A stretch of 64,000 bases of DNA from Acaryochloris sp. CCMEE 5410 (GTDB lineage: Bacteria; Cyanobacteriota; Cyanobacteriia; Thermosynechococcales; Thermosynechococcaceae), in contig NZ_AFEJ02000002.1 of NCBI RefSeq assembly GCF_000238775.2, positions 372,001 to 436,000 of the forward strand, written 5' to 3'. The position numbers and the translations under genes are program-made. Of the stretch, positions 56,323 to 64,000 are shown piece by piece. Position 1 is the stretch's first letter. Each line of letters starts with the position of its first letter. Below the pieces are notes generated by a model that was given only the letters and a program-made list of their open reading frames with translations, did no database searches and was not told the DNA's origin.

Positions 56323-57156
56323 ATGCCTTATCTTCCTAAAACGTCTCTAAGAATAAAGCGCTTCAAATCCGTAGTTGAAGACAAGATGCTCAATCAACAC
56401 CTAATACAAGGGCATCAGAACTACCAGAAATTCGTTGTTCTTGCTAGACCGAGAACAGGTTCTAATCTCTTGGTCAGTTTATTACAATCTCATCCAAATT
56501 TAAGGCTATTTTATGAGTTATTCAATGAATCTCTTAGCAGCAAAACATTCTGGGATTTCATCAACTATGATATTGATAATGTATATCAGTATAAAGAAGA
56601 AGAGCCTGTCAGTTTTTTGCAGAAATTAGTGTATAGAGAGATGCCTAAATCTGTTTCAGGCGTAGGTTTTAAGCTATTTTATAATCATGCAAGGTCAAGC
56701 CATGAAAATCAGGTCTGGGACTATTTGAAAGAATCCAAAGATCTGAATGTAATTCATTTAAAGCGCAAGAACCTATTAAAAACTCACCTATCTGAGCAAG
56801 TTGCATTAAAGACACAGATATGGGTAGGGAAGAAAAATCCAAGCGAGATTTACCCAATTGAATTGGATTACAATAATACTTTAGAATTCTTTAATCATAT
56901 GAAAGAGCAAGAAGAGGAACACCATCAGTTTTTCTCAAATCACAATATTTTTGAAGTAAACTATGAAGATCTAGTTAAGGATATTGAATTCTATTCAAGA
57001 AAGTTACAGGCATTCTTAAAGATACCCTATAAGTCGTTATATGTCTCGACACCAAAGCAATCCAGTATACCTTTATCTCAAGCAATTTCAAATTTTCGTG
57101 AACTCAAGGAGAGATTCAATGGCAGTCCTTGGTTTGAATTATTTCAAGTAAGTTAG
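56323..57156 (+). CDS. Sulfotransferase-family protein
   Basis: 277 residues. FVVLARPRTGSNLLVSLLQSHP is a PAPS 5'-phosphosulfate-binding loop, and LNVIHLKRKNLLKTHLSEQ resembles the 3'-phosphate-binding strand and helix. It would transfer sulfate from PAPS to a hydroxyl, probably on the glycan of this cluster (inference from position). The ATG at 56323 may be followed by a better start near 56386. Confidence 0.78.
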   Translation: MPYLPKTSLRIKRFKSVVEDKMLNQHLIQGHQNYQKFVVLARPRTGSNLLVSLLQSHPNLRLFYELFNESLSSKTFWDFINYDIDNVYQYKEEEPVSFLQKLVYREMPKSVSGVGFKLFYNHARSSHENQVWDYLKESKDLNVIHLKRKNLLKTHLSEQVALKTQIWVGKKNPSEIYPIELDYNNTLEFFNHMKEQEEEHHQFFSNHNIFEVNYEDLVKDIEFYSRKLQAFLKIPYKSLYVSTPKQSSIPLSQAISNFRELKERFNGSPWFELFQVS

Positions 57157-57266
57157 TCATAATCAATCAAAATATAGTATTCTCATTTTTAGAACAAAAA
57201 TATATTTTCAAATTATAGAATTAATAATATTTACTTATAAGAAATCAGTGTAATGGAGTTTTAAGC

Positions 57267-59366
57267 GTGGATTTTTGGGTCACTATTTTTAGACACAAGA
57301 AATATTTATTATCTTGGAATATATTTGTTGCCATCATAGTACTTTATGCTTGGAGCACATCAGAAAAGACTTGGACTTCTACCATCAAGTTTGTTCTCCC
57401 CCAAGCGTCTAGCCAACTGGAAGCAAGCTTAGGAAATCTTGGATCATTAAAAGATAATGGGACTACATTTTCAACCCAGCTGAATCCGATCAAGACCCAA
57501 GAGACAATATTAAGAAGTGATGTTTTGGTAGCTCAAGCCTTACGTCTTGATCCTGAATCTACTACCTTTACTGATACAGAGCAGTACAAAAAAGTATACG
57601 AAATCAACGCAGTCGAACTATCAAATGTTTTCTCTCTTGATGTAAGTGCGAAAGATCCAGACATTTCTCTTAAAAGAGCTCAAATTCTGACTAAAGTCTA
57701 TCAACAAAGATTGCATGAGCTTAGAAAAACAGACGTTTCAAGTCGAAAGGAGTTCTACCAATCTGACTTAGAACGGGCTCGGCAGGAAGTCAGTCGGGCC
57801 CAATATGCCATAGCCCAATTCAAAAAATCTTCTGGTCTTGTAAGCGATGAAGCACAAATTGACAAGGCTGTAACCCTTTTATCCTCCTTGAAGGAAGCCC
57901 AAGCAAAAGCACTTGCTGAAGCTCGAGCTGAATCTGATCAAGCAAAAGCACTATCATCCCGGCTTGGAATTACTTCGAAACAAGCAGTACGTGCGCTTCA
58001 ATTGGACAAAAATGAAGATTATTTATTAGTCCGCCAAAAACTCACTGAACTTGAGTCAACTCTTAAGGAACAGCGAGCCAAATTAACTGAAAATCACCCT
58101 GCCGTTCAAGAAACTCTAAATACTCGCATAGGTCTACAACGCCAGCTTAAACAGTATATTAGCCAGGCAAGGACAAGCAAACAAAGTGGTCTCTTATCCA
58201 GTGGTATAGAAGGTCAGACAACGTTTATTGAACAGCTTGTATTATCAGAAAGTCGCGTACAGGCGAAATTAAAAGAAGCTCAACAATATCAAACTGAAAT
58301 TAATTCTCTGAACTCTCAATTGAGCACCCTTCCAGCAAATCAAGCTCAACTGCAAGATTTACAAAGGAAATATGATGTTGCCCAGGGTGTCTACAACGGC
58401 TTAATTGCTCAAATGGAAAAAAGCAATATCGATGCTTTCCAAACTTACCCTAATGTTCAACTATTAAGTCCACCTGCACTAAACCCTATTCCTTCTTCTA
58501 AGCTCCTCTTAATCGCTGTCAATGCTTTCTTTGCTGCAGGATTGGGCAGTCTAGCATTGTTATTATTATTGGAGTCGCGTAATCCTCTACTCCGCCCCAA
58601 AGATCTAGCGAATGTGGAATTCCCTCTTATGGTCAGAATTCCTCATATGAAACGTCAGCTAGATGATGTTGACGTCACAACGGTTTTAGGAAGCGATGGT
58701 GAACCAGCTTTTCTACAGTTGGCGGCCGGAATCCAGTCTCAGCTCCCCGAAACCCAATCTATAGATAGTCGTTGTCTTATGGTTACTAGTGCCGTAGCAG
58801 GTGAAGGTAAAACCACTGTAACAACACACCTCGCATGGGCTCTTGGAGAATTAGGGCTTAAAGTACTAATCATCAAAAATGGAATTAAGAATCTTCCTAA
58901 GAAAAAATTATTATGTTTAGAGCAGAGCAGTAATCATTTAGAAGAAGATACTGATATTTACGAAGAGAATCTATTTAATTCTGAACTAAAGCCCCCTATC
59001 CCTAAACCACAGCGAGTGATTTATACACAGTTTATTAATCGAAATAGTTTTGAAGATCGCCTTCATAAAATCATTGACTCTAATGACTATGATTTTGTTC
59101 TGGTGGATGGCCCACCAATAACGAAAGGCAGCGTTGCAACATTAATGGCAAGTATTATTTCTAATGTTTTGTTAGTAGTTAAGCCTGGTAAAAGTGAGCG
59201 CTTTCCTGTCCAAGATGCCGTAGATATCCTCTTACAAAGCCAAGTAAGATTGGCAGGTCTCGTTGTCAATGATACAGAGTCATCAAATTTCTCTCCCAGA
59301 AATTCATGGAAAGCAAAACACAATTCAGCTGATATTGTGGATCCTAGTCCTGCAGTTCCCATCTAG
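57267..59366 (+). CDS. Wzc-like polysaccharide co-polymerase with degenerate BY-kinase domain
   Basis: 699 residues. GGAG eight bases before the GTG supports the start. Wzz-type chain-length domain: helix near 13-30, long coiled-coil periplasmic part (about 130-375), second helix near 410-435. The cytoplasmic domain has Walker A SAVAGEGKTT and Walker B VLVDGPP. The Walker A' motif, normally with Asp residues (DxDxR), reads VLIIKNGIKN, and the C-terminus lacks the usual tyrosine cluster. It may still control chain length but is doubtful as a tyrosine kinase. Confidence 0.82.
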   Translation: MDFWVTIFRHKKYLLSWNIFVAIIVLYAWSTSEKTWTSTIKFVLPQASSQLEASLGNLGSLKDNGTTFSTQLNPIKTQETILRSDVLVAQALRLDPESTTFTDTEQYKKVYEINAVELSNVFSLDVSAKDPDISLKRAQILTKVYQQRLHELRKTDVSSRKEFYQSDLERARQEVSRAQYAIAQFKKSSGLVSDEAQIDKAVTLLSSLKEAQAKALAEARAESDQAKALSSRLGITSKQAVRALQLDKNEDYLLVRQKLTELESTLKEQRAKLTENHPAVQETLNTRIGLQRQLKQYISQARTSKQSGLLSSGIEGQTTFIEQLVLSESRVQAKLKEAQQYQTEINSLNSQLSTLPANQAQLQDLQRKYDVAQGVYNGLIAQMEKSNIDAFQTYPNVQLLSPPALNPIPSSKLLLIAVNAFFAAGLGSLALLLLLESRNPLLRPKDLANVEFPLMVRIPHMKRQLDDVDVTTVLGSDGEPAFLQLAAGIQSQLPETQSIDSRCLMVTSAVAGEGKTTVTTHLAWALGELGLKVLIIKNGIKNLPKKKLLCLEQSSNHLEEDTDIYEENLFNSELKPPIPKPQRVIYTQFINRNSFEDRLHKIIDSNDYDFVLVDGPPITKGSVATLMASIISNVLLVVKPGKSERFPVQDAVDILLQSQVRLAGLVVNDTESSNFSPRNSWKAKHNSADIVDPSPAVPI

Positions 59367-59591
59367 GATCTTTTTCGCACACTGAGTAAAAGTATTGAAT
59401 TAGGAAACATTGAGTTAACAAAAGAGTGGCGGTACATAAAATTGATTCATGCGCTCAATCAGTTTCCAAAAGCTCCGATTTATACCAGAGATGGGAAAGA
59501 CAGCTAACCAAGGCTTAAGCCGTTGATAGAAAATATAGGGTTCAACAATTATACCAAATCCGACTCATTAACCCCCGAAATATCTTATCTG

Positions 59592-60188
59592 TCAAGCTGG
59601 CCACCAATGGTAGTGAGTGAGAGCTTGAATGTCTGATTGCATTGTCATTAAAGTTCGACAGCGCTGCTCGAGCACATCTTCCAACTCATCCAGGGTCTCA
59701 AAGCATCGATTGGCCAGTGGTTCATCCGCTAGCCGCCACAACCGTTCAGCGGGCTGTAGCTCTGGAGAATAGGGGGGTAAAACCTTCAGATGAATGCCTT
59801 TAGGTACCACCAGATTTTTACAGGTATGCCATCCGGCTCCATCGAGAACGAGAAGAATCTGTTTGTGCTTTCCCGCTCCAACTTGCTGAGCAAAGCTTTG
59901 TAGGGCTTGATTAAACCATTCTCCATTGACCCGAGGCAGAATGAACCATTCGGTATTGCCAGTTGCGGGATGAACGAATCCATACAGATAGGTCCATTCA
60001 TAGCGATGGTCCACCTCAGCAATTGGACGCTGACCCACAGGCGCCCAAATCTTTCGAATAATGGGTTTAAGGCCTAAACGATGTTCATCCAAGGACCAAA
60101 CTTCGACCTGAGCATTAGGGTAGCGTCGCTCCAATTCTGCTTTGTACTTAGGCAGTTTTTTTAAAAGCGGCTTGGGCCTCTGGTTCAC
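59592..60188 (-). CDS. IS630 transposase, catalytic part (frame B)
   Basis: 198 residues. The DDE core is complete: VWSLDEHRLGL (first Asp), ILLVLDGAGWHTCKNL (second Asp), and LPPYSPELQPAERLW (Glu). It begins within an A7 run shared with frame A and lies in the +1 frame relative to it, so the enzyme would be made as a fusion if a frameshift occurs. Confidence 0.85.
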   Translation of the reverse strand: MNQRPKPLLKKLPKYKAELERRYPNAQVEVWSLDEHRLGLKPIIRKIWAPVGQRPIAEVDHRYEWTYLYGFVHPATGNTEWFILPRVNGEWFNQALQSFAQQVGAGKHKQILLVLDGAGWHTCKNLVVPKGIHLKVLPPYSPELQPAERLWRLADEPLANRCFETLDELEDVLEQRCRTLMTMQSDIQALTHYHWWPA

Positions 60189-60651
60189 CTTTACGGTGGT
60201 GAGGACGTGGGCATTGCAGGGACTGCTCCAATCGCTTGAGATAGTCCCAACCGCGTTGGGGCCAAACCTTATCGACTCCTGTCATCTGAGCGATGACCTG
60301 GGCTACTTTGGGGCCGTTCCATAGACCACCGTCGGCGGGTGGGGTTTGTAGACGAGTCAACAATTGTGCACATTGGTCTTGAGTCAGAAGACTGCGAGAT
60401 TGATGAGGTCGCTTATCTTTGCGTCGGTTGCGTAACCCATGGGCGCCATTGTGGTTATACTCCCTGACGATTTCTCGAGCGTAATCGTAGTTGAGACCGA
60501 CCACTTGGGCTGCTTGAGTTAGCGTTGTTTGCTCACTGACGAGCCACAGCAGATGCCAGCGGCGCGATTCTACTGGGTCTTGGCTGGCTCGATAATGAGA
60601 CTTCAGCTCGTCAGGCGAAAAATGGGGTTCGAGATATAGTTTTCTTGGCAT
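60148..60651 (-). CDS. IS630 transposase, DNA-binding part (frame A)
   Basis: 167 residues. It contains a helix-turn-helix (TLTQAAQVVGLNYDYAREIVREY) and a second winged region (NGPKVAQVIAQMTGVDKVWPQRGWDYLKRL) that bind the inverted repeats. It ends FKKTA just after the A7 run (60161-60167), overlapping frame B by 41 bases. Confidence 0.82.
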   Translation of the reverse strand: MPRKLYLEPHFSPDELKSHYRASQDPVESRRWHLLWLVSEQTTLTQAAQVVGLNYDYAREIVREYNHNGAHGLRNRRKDKRPHQSRSLLTQDQCAQLLTRLQTPPADGGLWNGPKVAQVIAQMTGVDKVWPQRGWDYLKRLEQSLQCPRPHHRKGEPEAQAAFKKTA

Positions 60652-60928
60652 TCTCTAATTATGCATTATATCGGAGTTATATAAATCGGATTTGGTATTA
60701 GACGCAAATTATTGAGCGTACTTTTCCAATTAGCGCCATTCTGCTAGTGCAAATGTTGACAAAGCTCTTCTAACATACAGAAATCGGCCCAATCTAATTC
60801 ATTTTTGATTTGCTTGAAGCTATATTCAATTCAGTTGCGCAAACTATACAGTAGCGGCAATTGGAGGTTGTCTCTGAGTAAGCCAGTCATGATGTACCAG
60901 CTGTCACTGACTTATAGGGTGGGAAAAC

Positions 60929-61750
60929 TTATTCTCCTTGGCATTGGGGACAGTAATAATACCGACGTCCACCTTGAGCATCTTTGACAATCGGGGTTGC
61001 ACAGACCCAACAGAACTGCCCTGCTCTGGCAAAGACCCAATGGCGATACACACGCCGCGCAAATCCCTGTGATTTCAATTTAGCGGCCCAGGCAATATCG
61101 TTGGTGATGCCGCCGGTTTCATAGGACTGCCTGGGTAGCGCTAGAGCTGCTTCTGCCAGTTTTTCTAACTGCTCATCGGTACAATCTACGGGTCTTAGGG
61201 AAGGATGAACCCTGGCAACAAACAAGATTTCACTTCTGAGGTAATTTCCCAACCCGGCCAGAAAATGCTGATCAAGCAATAGTGTCGTGAGCCGACGACG
61301 GCGGAAGCGATCGCAACTCAGTCTCTCTTGCAGTTGCTCAACCGTCGTAGATAAATTGAGAACATCTGGCCCAATCCGACTCAGAAAGGAATGGGCTTGA
61401 ATCCCAGCCGCATCCAAGACATCAATATCTGATGCGCTGTAAAGGAGAGCGGATTTTCGATCGCAATGCAAAGCTAGCCGCAATTGTCGCTTGGTTTGGG
61501 GATAGTTGTAGGCTTTACGGATCATCCATTTGCCATAGAGCTGGTTATGGCTGTAGATGCTAAGTCCACAGCCAAAATGCATCAGCAGACCTTTACCCCG
61601 AGTTTCTACCTGTTGAATTTGACTGGCACCTAATTGAGCTTCGTATTTTTTTAGGTGGGGAAAGGCGAACCAGACTTCCTGTAGGGGTTGGTTTGCGATC
61701 GCACCTGCAATCCGATCCGCAGCACGTCTAATTTCAGGTCCTTCAGGCAT
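60929..61750 (-). CDS. nei: Endonuclease VIII (Nei-type DNA glycosylase)
   Basis: 273 residues beginning MPEGPEIRRAADRI, with Pro2 and Glu3 (after Met removal Pro1 and Glu2) as the glycosylase/AP-lyase residues. A helix-two-turn-helix is seen near GLGNYLRSEIL. The zinc finger is CWVCATPIVKDAQGGRRYYYCPQC. It removes oxidised pyrimidines. The MPEGPEI start and zinc-finger form favour Nei over MutM (MPELPEV). It borders the island on the right. Confidence 0.9.
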   Translation of the reverse strand: MPEGPEIRRAADRIAGAIANQPLQEVWFAFPHLKKYEAQLGASQIQQVETRGKGLLMHFGCGLSIYSHNQLYGKWMIRKAYNYPQTKRQLRLALHCDRKSALLYSASDIDVLDAAGIQAHSFLSRIGPDVLNLSTTVEQLQERLSCDRFRRRRLTTLLLDQHFLAGLGNYLRSEILFVARVHPSLRPVDCTDEQLEKLAEAALALPRQSYETGGITNDIAWAAKLKSQGFARRVYRHWVFARAGQFCWVCATPIVKDAQGGRRYYYCPQCQGE

Positions 61751-61911
61751 GGAATCTACAACAACAAAGAAATACTATCTCAGAAAGATAATGCAATATG
61801 CAGTTAAGCTGGTGTAAGAATTTATAACCTAGTAAAACCATTTCGATAAAAAAACATCTACATATCAATTTCTCAAATGAGGCTGACGAGATCAATCTAA
61901 ATCAACTAAAT

Positions 61912-62523
61912 ATGAAGAAGAGTGCGTCTATTCTTTTCACACTAATACTTTCTTTAGCCATACAAAGTTGTAGGGACATTATTTACTCAAAGCCTGAAAT
62001 CCTTCAGCGAGAAAACAAAAGCCTGATCAAAAACCCTGCACTCAACTCCGCAATTGAAACATATATAGATAAACATTATTCAGAAATAATTCGAATCAGG
62101 AACTATAATCCTGACCGTGTAAGAAGAGTATTCTGCATACATCACACAGTTTATGTTGAAACAGCTGTATCAACATCCAATTCAATCACAGCCTATCTTA
62201 AACTGACCTGCGCTGAACCTGGAGACTCCTCACCTCAAGGAAAGGCATTATCGAACTTTCGATCACTCAATTCAAAAGCAAACCTTCAGAAATATCCGAA
62301 GCAAGAGAAATTCAAAGTTATTTCGCAAGAAACACCTCGTGAAACACCTTTCTATTCAGAAGACTTAAATCGGATTATTAGTAACAATGAGGCGCTAAAT
62401 CGCCTTCAGAATTCAAAATTCTCCCAAAAAGAAGATAGCAAAGCAATCGCTTCGAAAGCTACAGCTTTTTATAAGAAGTCTCAAGACTGTCAAGAATCCC
62501 GGAATAAATTTAAAAAGCCGTAG
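61912..62523 (+). CDS. Exported hypothetical protein
   Basis: 203 residues with a signal-like start (MKKSASILFTLILSLAIQSC); the Cys could be acylated, although Gln at -2 is unusual for a lipobox. The mature part is charged, with FCIHHTVYVETAVSTSNSIT, and is lysine- and serine-rich at the C-terminus. Not recognised. Convergent with the next gene, overlapping by 14 bases. AT-richer than neighbours. Confidence 0.5.
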   Translation: MKKSASILFTLILSLAIQSCRDIIYSKPEILQRENKSLIKNPALNSAIETYIDKHYSEIIRIRNYNPDRVRRVFCIHHTVYVETAVSTSNSITAYLKLTCAEPGDSSPQGKALSNFRSLNSKANLQKYPKQEKFKVISQETPRETPFYSEDLNRIISNNEALNRLQNSKFSQKEDSKAIASKATAFYKKSQDCQESRNKFKKP

Positions 62524-63268
62524 TATGCAGTTCTTCTGGGTCGAGATGAGCATGAACCACTTGGCCATCTCGGAACCACACCACTCGCTGGGTGGTACGC
62601 GCCACTTCTGGCTCATGGGTCACCATCACCACCGTCATACCACTGGCGTTTAAGGTTGAGAAAATATCCAGAATCTCGTTTGTTGTTTTGGTATCCAACG
62701 CCCCCGTGGGTTCATCCGCCAGCAGCAAAACAGGCTCATTCACAATGGCTCGGGCAATCGCCACCCGCTGTTGTTGCCCACCAGAAAGTTGAGTCGGTTT
62801 ATTATGAATGCGATCGCCCAATCCAACGCGTTCTAGTGCAGCCTTACCCCGCTCCCGTCGCTCTTTAACCGGCACATTGGCATAAACCATGGGCAGCATG
62901 ACATTCTCCAGGGCACTGACCTGACTCAGCAAATGAAACTGCTGAAAGACAAACCCAAGCTTGCGATTGCGGACCAGGGCCAGCTCAGTATCAGAAAGCT
63001 GAGCCACATCCACTCCATCCAGGAAATATTTGCCGGACGTGGGCCTGTCCAGACAGCCAATCATATTCATCATGGTCGATTTGCCGGATCCAGAAGCCCC
63101 CATAATCGAGCAGTATTCACCAGGGTTGACCACCAGATCCACCCCATCTAAGGCCCGGACTTCCGTTTCGCCTGCACCATAGACCTTAGTGATTGACTCT
63201 AGGCGAATAATGGCCTGTTCTGGATTCCCTTTTGTCAGGGACTGAGCTTGCGGCTGTGTAGAAGTCAT
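62510..63268 (-). CDS. MacB-type ABC exporter ATP-binding protein
   Basis: 252 residues. Walker A GASGSGKST near 56-64, Q-loop GFVFQQFHLLSQVSALENV, signature [15 protein letters not shown], Walker B LLLADEPTGALDTKT, switch His in VTHEPEVA. It is downstream of, and 15 bases from, the matching permease. MacB-type pumps export macrolides, peptides or lipoproteins, driven with a periplasmic adaptor; none is in view. Confidence 0.9.
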   Translation of the reverse strand: MTSTQPQAQSLTKGNPEQAIIRLESITKVYGAGETEVRALDGVDLVVNPGEYCSIMGASGSGKSTMMNMIGCLDRPTSGKYFLDGVDVAQLSDTELALVRNRKLGFVFQQFHLLSQVSALENVMLPMVYANVPVKERRERGKAALERVGLGDRIHNKPTQLSGGQQQRVAIARAIVNEPVLLLADEPTGALDTKTTNEILDIFSTLNASGMTVVMVTHEPEVARTTQRVVWFRDGQVVHAHLDPEELHTTAF

Positions 63269-63283
63269 AGTCTTATTCTTCCC

Positions 63284-64000
63284 TTAAGCACTACGCAGAG
63301 CCACAATTGGATCAAGCTGAGCCGCCCGTCGAGCGGGGACAACGCCAAAGAACAGCCCAATGCCCCCCGAAACACTCACAGCCAATATCACAGCCGGGAT
63401 GGAAATACCTGTTTCTAAAGGGGTAAGACTGCCTACCATTACCGTGCCACCCACACCCACAAAAGTGCCAATCATGCCGCCCACCGCAGACAGAATAATG
63501 GCCTCGATCATAAATTGGACCAAAATATCAGTTTGGGAGGCCCCAATAGCTTTACGCAGACCAATTTCTTGAATGCGTTCTGTTACAGACACCAGCATGA
63601 TATTCATAATGCCAATACCGCCCACCAGCAAAGAGATACTGGCGATCGCCGCCAACATAAGCGTCAAAGCTCCGCTGATATTGCCGATGATTTCCAATGC
63701 TTGCTTCTGAGTCCGAATTGTAAAATCATCTTCGTCAATGATTTTGTGGCGGATCCGCAACAGATTGCGGATCTGAAACTCTGCCGAGGGAATACTCGCC
63801 TCATCTTTAGCAGAGACCGAGATAAAGGTTAGCTCCGTACCAAAAGGAGATGTAGATCCCACCACCCGATTCGCCATGGTCGAAATGGGGATAAAAATCA
63901 CATCATCTTGGCTACTACCGAGGAAAGAGCCCTTCTCCTCCATTAAGCCAATCACTTCAAAATTAAGGTTTTTAATCCGAATTCGCTTACCAATCGGATT
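63284..64000 (-). CDS. MacB-like FtsX-family permease, truncated by window edge
   Basis: The frame is open to base 64000, so the N-terminus lies outside. The last 238 residues are visible: part of the periplasmic domain (GSTSPFGTELTFISV), then three helices. SLLVGGIGIMNIMLVSVTERIQEIGLRKAIGA is the MacB/FtsX signature, and the end is DPIVALRSA. It is the upstream partner of the ATPase. Confidence 0.88.
   Translation of the reverse strand, partial: NPIGKRIRIKNLNFEVIGLMEEKGSFLGSSQDDVIFIPISTMANRVVGSTSPFGTELTFISVSAKDEASIPSAEFQIRNLLRIRHKIIDEDDFTIRTQKQALEIIGNISGALTLMLAAIASISLLVGGIGIMNIMLVSVTERIQEIGLRKAIGASQTDILVQFMIEAIILSAVGGMIGTFVGVGGTVMVGSLTPLETGISIPAVILAVSVSGGIGLFFGVVPARRAAQLDPIVALRSA

Larger units (their letters stand above)
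59552..60697 (-). mobile_element. IS630-family insertion sequence, about 1146 bp including TA
   Basis: The ends TACCAAATCCGACT (59552 on) and, reversed, TACCAAATCCGATT (ending 60697) form inverted repeats flanked by TA, the IS630 target dinucleotide. It carries two overlapping transposase frames on the minus strand and is inserted into an older IS701-like remnant. Confidence 0.85.
59415..60915 (-). pseudogene. Decayed IS701-like transposase remnant split by IS630
   Basis: On the minus strand, 60915-60698 reads VSDSWYIMTGLLRDNLQLPL, LLYSLRN, a stop where Trp is expected, then IEYSFKQIKNELDWADF, another stop, and QNGANWKSTLNNLRL. Skipping the IS630 element, 59551-59415 continues in the same frame as IIVEPYIFYQRLKPWLAVFP to a stop. 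The pattern matches the C-terminal DDE region of IS701/IS4-type transposases from memory. The 5' part is missing next to nei. Confidence 0.55.

Noticed and set aside
1-64000. Repeated GCGATCGC palindromes as operators
   Set aside because: They are HIP1 elements, which are genome-wide in many cyanobacteria and lie inside genes as well.
1-64000. CRISPR arrays, rRNA genes, phage modules
   Set aside because: No regularly spaced repeats, rRNA sequence or phage structural genes were seen.

Overview
The window looks like a chromosomal segment of a cyanobacterium. The evidence is carboxysome shell genes of the CcmK3/CcmK4 type, many HIP1 octamers (GCGATCGC) both inside and between genes, a cyanobacterial gene repertoire (ClpS, DUF445 and AarF/ABC1 proteins, a carotenoid cleavage oxygenase, TPR-fused chaperone and protease genes), medium GC and a heavy insertion-sequence load. 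An Acaryochloris-like strain would fit, but that is inference and no marker here fixes the genus.

Layout. 1-2874 is the 3' part of a type I restriction HsdR gene whose C-ending codon use is richer than that of its neighbours. 3.1-9.0 kb holds a FetB-like permease, a BON-domain protein, a DnaJ-TPR/site-2-protease-TPR pair and an osmoprotectant ABC permease. 9.2-17.6 kb holds a SNF2 helicase, a HicAB toxin-antitoxin pair, a carotenoid oxygenase, a Uma2 nuclease, a SWIM zinc-finger protein (the usual partner of this type of SNF2 protein), the osmoprotectant ABC ATPase and a Cys-rich small protein. 17.6-27.9 kb is mostly housekeeping: ccmK3-ccmK4, a DMT exporter, plsX-fabH, tRNA-Leu(UAG), DUF445, an ABC ATPase, a PP2C phosphatase, an ABC1 kinase and clpS. 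28-38.7 kb holds two paralogous lipoproteins separated by an IS, rsmB, two orphan genes, a second Uma2, an ABC exporter operon with a CrtC/AttH-like protein, and a YHS protein. 38.8-41.2 kb is a LysR regulator cut in two by an IS. 41.3-48.5 kb holds recJ with a small overlapping ORF upstream, an HTH/coiled-coil protein and mutS. 49.3-60.9 kb is an AT-rich exopolysaccharide island (WecG-type and family 2 glycosyltransferases, Wzx, O-antigen polymerase/ligase, sulfotransferase, Wzc-like protein) bracketed by mobile elements. 60.9-64 kb holds nei, an unknown secreted protein and the start of a MacB-type exporter.

Mobile elements. Four IS copies can be delimited to the base from inverted repeats and target duplications: an ISKra4-like element (8-bp duplication), two nearly identical copies of a second ISKra4-like element (9-bp duplications) and an IS630-family element (TA duplication). 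The IS630 copy sits inside an older, decayed IS701-like transposase. Every transposase reading frame here changes frame at or very near a homopolymer run, whereas the surrounding genes are intact. This is the most unusual window-wide pattern. It could be recoding, selective decay or an assembly artefact, and the sequence alone cannot separate these.

How the genes work together. The polysaccharide island encodes the repeat-unit, flipping, polymerisation and chain-length functions of a Wzx/Wzy-type extracellular, possibly sulfated, glycan. Its Wzc-like protein appears to have lost BY-kinase catalytic features. The plsX-fabH pair starts phospholipid and fatty-acid synthesis. CcmK3/CcmK4 would form minor heterohexamers of the carboxysome shell. 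I found no clear new multi-gene system. The best candidates for a closer look are the split SNF2/SWIM locus, the DnaJ-TPR/S2P-TPR operon, and the IS copies that share the same coding lesions yet have transposed recently.
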